From positions 1 through 34,134 of the forward strand of contig CANGCX010000020.1 in assembly GCA_947452315.1 (NCBI GenBank): DNA of 34,134 nt, in the 5' to 3' direction. Positions 32,719-34,134 of the stretch are shown in pieces (position 1 is the stretch's first letter; the number at the start of each line of letters is the position of its first letter). A program made the position numbers and the translations under genes. The DNA is from Opitutia bacterium (lineage in GTDB: Bacteria > Verrucomicrobiota > Verrucomicrobiia > Opitutales > Opitutaceae). A model generated the notes under the pieces. The model saw only the letters and a list, made by a program, of their open reading frames with translations. It did no database searches and had not been told where the DNA came from.

Positions 32719-34134
32719 TCAGAGGTTGTGTTGTTTCAGCTCGTTGACCGCATGATCGCAGGCCCGGGCGGTGAGCGCCATGTAGGTAAGAGACGGATTC
32801 ACGCAGGCCCCAGATGTCATGCAGGCACCATCAGTCACGAAGACATTAGGCACGGTGTGGACTTGATTCCATTTGTTTAAAACCGAAGTTTTCGGGTCAC
32901 GGCCCATGCGCGCAGTGCCCATTTCGTGGATGCAATTACCCGGCGCACTGTTTATAACGTCGTCGTAGGGTGTGACGTCTTTGAGTCCGGCGGCTTCGAG
33001 CATCTCGACGGCAGAGGCTTTCATGTCCTTTCGCATCGCGTATTCGTTTTCCTTCCAGCCGCAATCGAACGTGACCGTGGGCTGGCCCCATTTGTCGCGG
33101 AGCTTCGAGTTCAGCGTGAGACGATTGGCGTGATACGGTAGACACTCGCCCCAGGCACCGATGCCGAAACGCCAGGGACCGGGGGCGATCATATCGGCCT
33201 TGAATTTGGAACCGAACATATTCAGTTCCTTGATGCCGCGCGCCCAATCCGTGCGGCTCGCGCTACCTTGGTAACCGAAACCGCGGAGGTAATCTTTTCG
33301 CGCGGTTTCTTTGTTTAGATTACGGAAGCGCGGAATGTAGATACCGTTAGCGCGCTGACCACGAAAGTAGGAGTCCTTGAAATCATCCGAAACGCCCGCA
33401 GCCCCGACCTTGAAATGATGATCCATGAGGTTGTGACCGAGTTCACCACTATCATTACCAAGACCATTAGGGAACCGATCCGAAGTCGATTGTAGCAAGA
33501 TAGAGGTCGAGGCGACCGCAGAGGCGCAGGAGAAAATGATCTTAGCGTAAAATTCGATTACTTCGTTGGTTTGCGTGTCGATGATGCGCACACCGGTTGC
33601 GCGGCTACGGTTTTTATCGTAGATGATTTCGCTCACGATCGAGAACGGCCGGAGCGTGAGATTGCCCGTGGCGTAGGCGGCGGGGAGCGTTGCGGCATTG
33701 CTGCTGAAATAGGCGCCGTAGGGACAACCCCGGATGCAGCGGTTGCGGTACTGGCAGGTCGCGCGGCCATTGTGAGGTTGGGTAAGATTGGCAACACGGC
33801 CAATAATGATCGGACGACCGCCAAAAGCGGAGGCCACGCGACGTTTTACGTCTTTTTCGAGGCAATTCATTTCCATCGGCGGCAGGAACTGACCGTCGGG
33901 CAAATGCGGTAAGCCTTCGAGACTGCCGCTGATGCCGGCGAATTTTTCCGCGTAGTCATACCAAGGGGCAATGTCCGCGTAGCGAATCGGCCAATCCACC
34001 GCGATGCCTTCCTTAGCGTTGGCCTCGAAATCTAAGTCGCTCAAACGGTAAGATTGACGCCCCCAGAGCAACGAGCGTCCCCCCACGTGGTAGCCGCGCA
34101 TCCAATCGAATCGCTGCTCTTCGGAGTAAGGATT
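32719..34134 (-). CDS. GMC family oxidoreductase, large subunit (N-terminus beyond the window)
   Basis: At least 471 codons are present and the frame is open to the window edge (reading NPYSEEQRFDWMRGYHVGG from 34134), so the apparent ATG at 34101 is internal. GMC features are YHVGGRSLLWGRQSYR, the substrate region CIRGCPYGAYFSSNAATLPAAY, and the C-terminal domain with CIHEMGTARMG (near 32906-32937, one catalytic His). FVTDGACMTSGACVNPSLTYMALTARA follows (second catalytic position, Asn/His pair). The FAD-binding GxGxxG is outside. Together with the subunit 3 gene 18 bases downstream, it forms a gluconate 2-dehydrogenase-type periplasmic enzyme oxidising a sugar, sugar acid or alcohol. Substrate is not known. 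Confidence 0.94.
   Translation of the reverse strand, partial: NPYSEEQRFDWMRGYHVGGRSLLWGRQSYRLSDLDFEANAKEGIAVDWPIRYADIAPWYDYAEKFAGISGSLEGLPHLPDGQFLPPMEMNCLEKDVKRRVASAFGGRPIIIGRVANLTQPHNGRATCQYRNRCIRGCPYGAYFSSNAATLPAAYATGNLTLRPFSIVSEIIYDKNRSRATGVRIIDTQTNEVIEFYAKIIFSCASAVASTSILLQSTSDRFPNGLGNDSGELGHNLMDHHFKVGAAGVSDDFKDSYFRGQRANGIYIPRFRNLNKETARKDYLRGFGYQGSASRTDWARGIKELNMFGSKFKADMIAPGPWRFGIGAWGECLPYHANRLTLNSKLRDKWGQPTVTFDCGWKENEYAMRKDMKASAVEMLEAAGLKDVTPYDDVINSAPGNCIHEMGTARMGRDPKTSVLNKWNQVHTVPNVFVTDGACMTSGACVNPSLTYMALTARACDHAVNELKQHNL

Overview
The window looks like a chromosomal segment of a Gram-negative, high-GC bacterium, most likely a Verrucomicrobiota member close to Opitutaceae. This is an inference from gene content and protein style; no search was run. 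Supporting signs are lipid A and osmoregulated-glucan genes (lpxI, opgG, opgH), a monomeric NADP isocitrate dehydrogenase, Tat-targeted TIM-barrel isomerase and gluconate-dehydrogenase-type proteins, a plant-polysaccharide esterase, and very few Shine-Dalgarno sequences. I see no rRNA, tRNA, insertion sequence, prophage gene or CRISPR array, and no gene-free stretch longer than about 300 bases.

Layout. 1-2918: the start of a lipoprotein gene (minus), a small hypothetical ORF, a Tat-exported TIM-barrel isomerase-like protein and a rhamnogalacturonan-acetylesterase-like SGNH hydrolase. 2974-5991: metK then ahcY on the minus strand (activated methyl cycle), with a structured leader before metK and a clear terminator after ahcY. 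5992-9759 (minus): a small hypothetical gene, then a four-gene sugar-oxidation cluster (ketose-epimerase-like protein, FucU-type mutarotase, aldo/keto reductase, zinc dehydrogenase). 9849-12142 (minus): an ABC-2 exporter pair whose permease has an unusual C-terminal domain.

12336-20855 is one compact run of seven minus-strand genes: htrA protease, a catalytically dead HtrA paralogue, ribE, a family-4-like uracil-DNA glycosylase lacking most iron-sulfur cysteines, opgG, a small membrane protein, and opgH. Spacings run from 4-base overlaps to 17 bases, so co-transcription is likely. leuS diverges from htrA with only three bases between the two start codons. The plus strand continues with a leuS terminator, then lpxI, a DUF151 bifunctional nuclease and dus (the last two overlapping by 4 bases), then icd.

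28556-34134: a YkgJ-type cysteine-cluster protein and an MFS permease (minus), a YjdM/PhnA zinc-ribbon protein and a luciferase-like flavin oxidoreductase (plus), and a GMC oxidoreductase with its gluconate 2-dehydrogenase subunit 3 partner (minus). The GMC gene runs off the window end. A tandem 19-base repeat with 21-base period lies between the divergent MFS and yjdM genes.

Most genes are ordinary core or accessory metabolism. The parts deserving a second look are the degenerate HtrA partner, the cysteine-poor glycosylase, the extra gene between opgG and opgH, the ABC permease tail, the sugar cluster, the metK leader and the 30617-30656 repeat.
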